Shown here: piece by piece, positions 43,142-43,288 of the stretch
Layout of the letters: each line of letters starts with the position of its first letter
Position numbering within the stretch: the first letter of the stretch is position 1
Source of the DNA: Aestuariivita sp.
Lineage (GTDB): Bacteria > Pseudomonadota > Alphaproteobacteria > Rhodobacterales > Rhodobacteraceae
DNA: 43,288 nt
Reading direction: 5' to 3'
Assembly (NCBI RefSeq): GCF_021404545.1
Contig: NZ_JAAWWD010000014.1
Location: forward strand, 1-43,288
Program-made: the position numbers and the translations under genes
Notes under the pieces: generated by a model
What the model saw: the letters and a program-made list of their open reading frames with translations, nothing else
What the model was told of the DNA's origin: nothing
Databases searched by the model: none

Positions 43142-43288
43142 ATGGAAAAGAAGAACTTTGGAAAGAGATATCCGGACGAACTGCGTGCACGTGCTGTGCG
43201 CATGGGATTGGATCACGGGAGGGAAAATCGAAGCAGATCATCGGCGATTTCATCGGTTTCCCAAAGGGTGGGGGCAGCGGGGGACCAG
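43142..43288 (+). CDS. IS3-family transposase OrfA, N-terminal part (cut by window end)
   Basis: Starts at the ATG at 43142 with AAGGA 10 bases upstream. The first 20 residues (KNFGKRYPDELRARAVRMG) match the HTH_Tnp_1/OrfA start of IS3-group elements. The continuation (LDHGRENRSRSSAISSVSQRVG) keeps the general pattern of the helix-turn-helix though slightly degenerate. The gene runs out of the window still open. No OrfB is visible. Confidence 0.8.
   Translation, partial: MEKKNFGKRYPDELRARAVRMGLDHGRENRSRSSAISSVSQRVGAAGDQ

Larger units (their letters stand above)
34426..43288. mobile_element. Integrated element at tRNA-Leu (right end not in window)
   Basis: Boundary at the tRNA 3' end is supported by the serine recombinase gene that abuts and reads through the tRNA. 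The region holds a recombinase operon with LexA box, IS110 and IS3 elements, a broken tyrosine recombinase and genes of unknown function, and it looks more AT-rich than the backbone from ~38800 to 42200. I found no second copy of the tRNA 3' end, so either the far junction is beyond 43288 or it has decayed. Confidence 0.7.

Overview
The window looks like chromosome of a marine alphaproteobacterium of the Rhodobacterales (Roseobacter group). It is GC-rich. Gene content and order fit this order: glyQ / small membrane protein / glyS / PEP-dikinase-like gene / cell-wall hydrolase, then folB-folP-glmM; carA divergent from a GatB/YqeY-domain gene; a Hint-domain protein next to ctaD; lipB. The operators seen are of alphaproteobacterial type: a perfect FnrL box, CtrA-like TTAA motifs, and a GTTC-N7-GTTC LexA box. 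Genus cannot be set from the sequence alone.

Positions 1-34300 are housekeeping backbone. In order: the tail of an Ala/Lys/Pro-rich protein; trkH and an AruI-type ThDP decarboxylase; a secreted SPOR/peptidoglycan-binding/trypsin-fold protein whose three catalytic residues all appear to be replaced; glyQ, a membrane protein and glyS; a PEP-synthase/PPDK-like enzyme; a SleB-type hydrolase; folB (with a large C-terminal extension), folP and glmM; an EamA exporter; a 56-residue single-pass membrane protein; ilvC facing two overlapping Lrp/AsnC regulators and a class V aminotransferase; a UbiH-family hydroxylase, a small membrane protein and a HAD phosphatase; a GntR regulator; an MshEN-GT2 membrane glycosyltransferase; carA, yqeY, a DUF2244 protein, a Hint protein, ctaD, a HIT protein, lipB, and a secreted peptidoglycan-binding-domain protein.

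Positions 34426-43288 are an accessory region that begins at tRNA-Leu(GAG). A large serine recombinase gene runs antisense straight through that tRNA, so its last ~50 codons lie in host sequence. This is the signature of integration at the tRNA 3' end. The recombinase is the second gene of an operon headed by a 102-residue acidic protein, and a GTTC-N7-GTTC LexA box lies upstream, so SOS-controlled mobility is likely. The cargo comprises an unidentified 239-residue protein, an IS110-family insertion sequence flanked by an exact 12-base repeat, two compact two-gene operons of unknown function (a cytoplasmic pair and a secreted + membrane pair), a frameshifted catalytic-domain-only tyrosine recombinase preceded by three inverted repeats, a WGR-domain protein, and the start of an IS3-family element cut by the window end. 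The two unidentified operons are the best candidates here for undescribed biology; a defence or competition role is inferred only from their setting.
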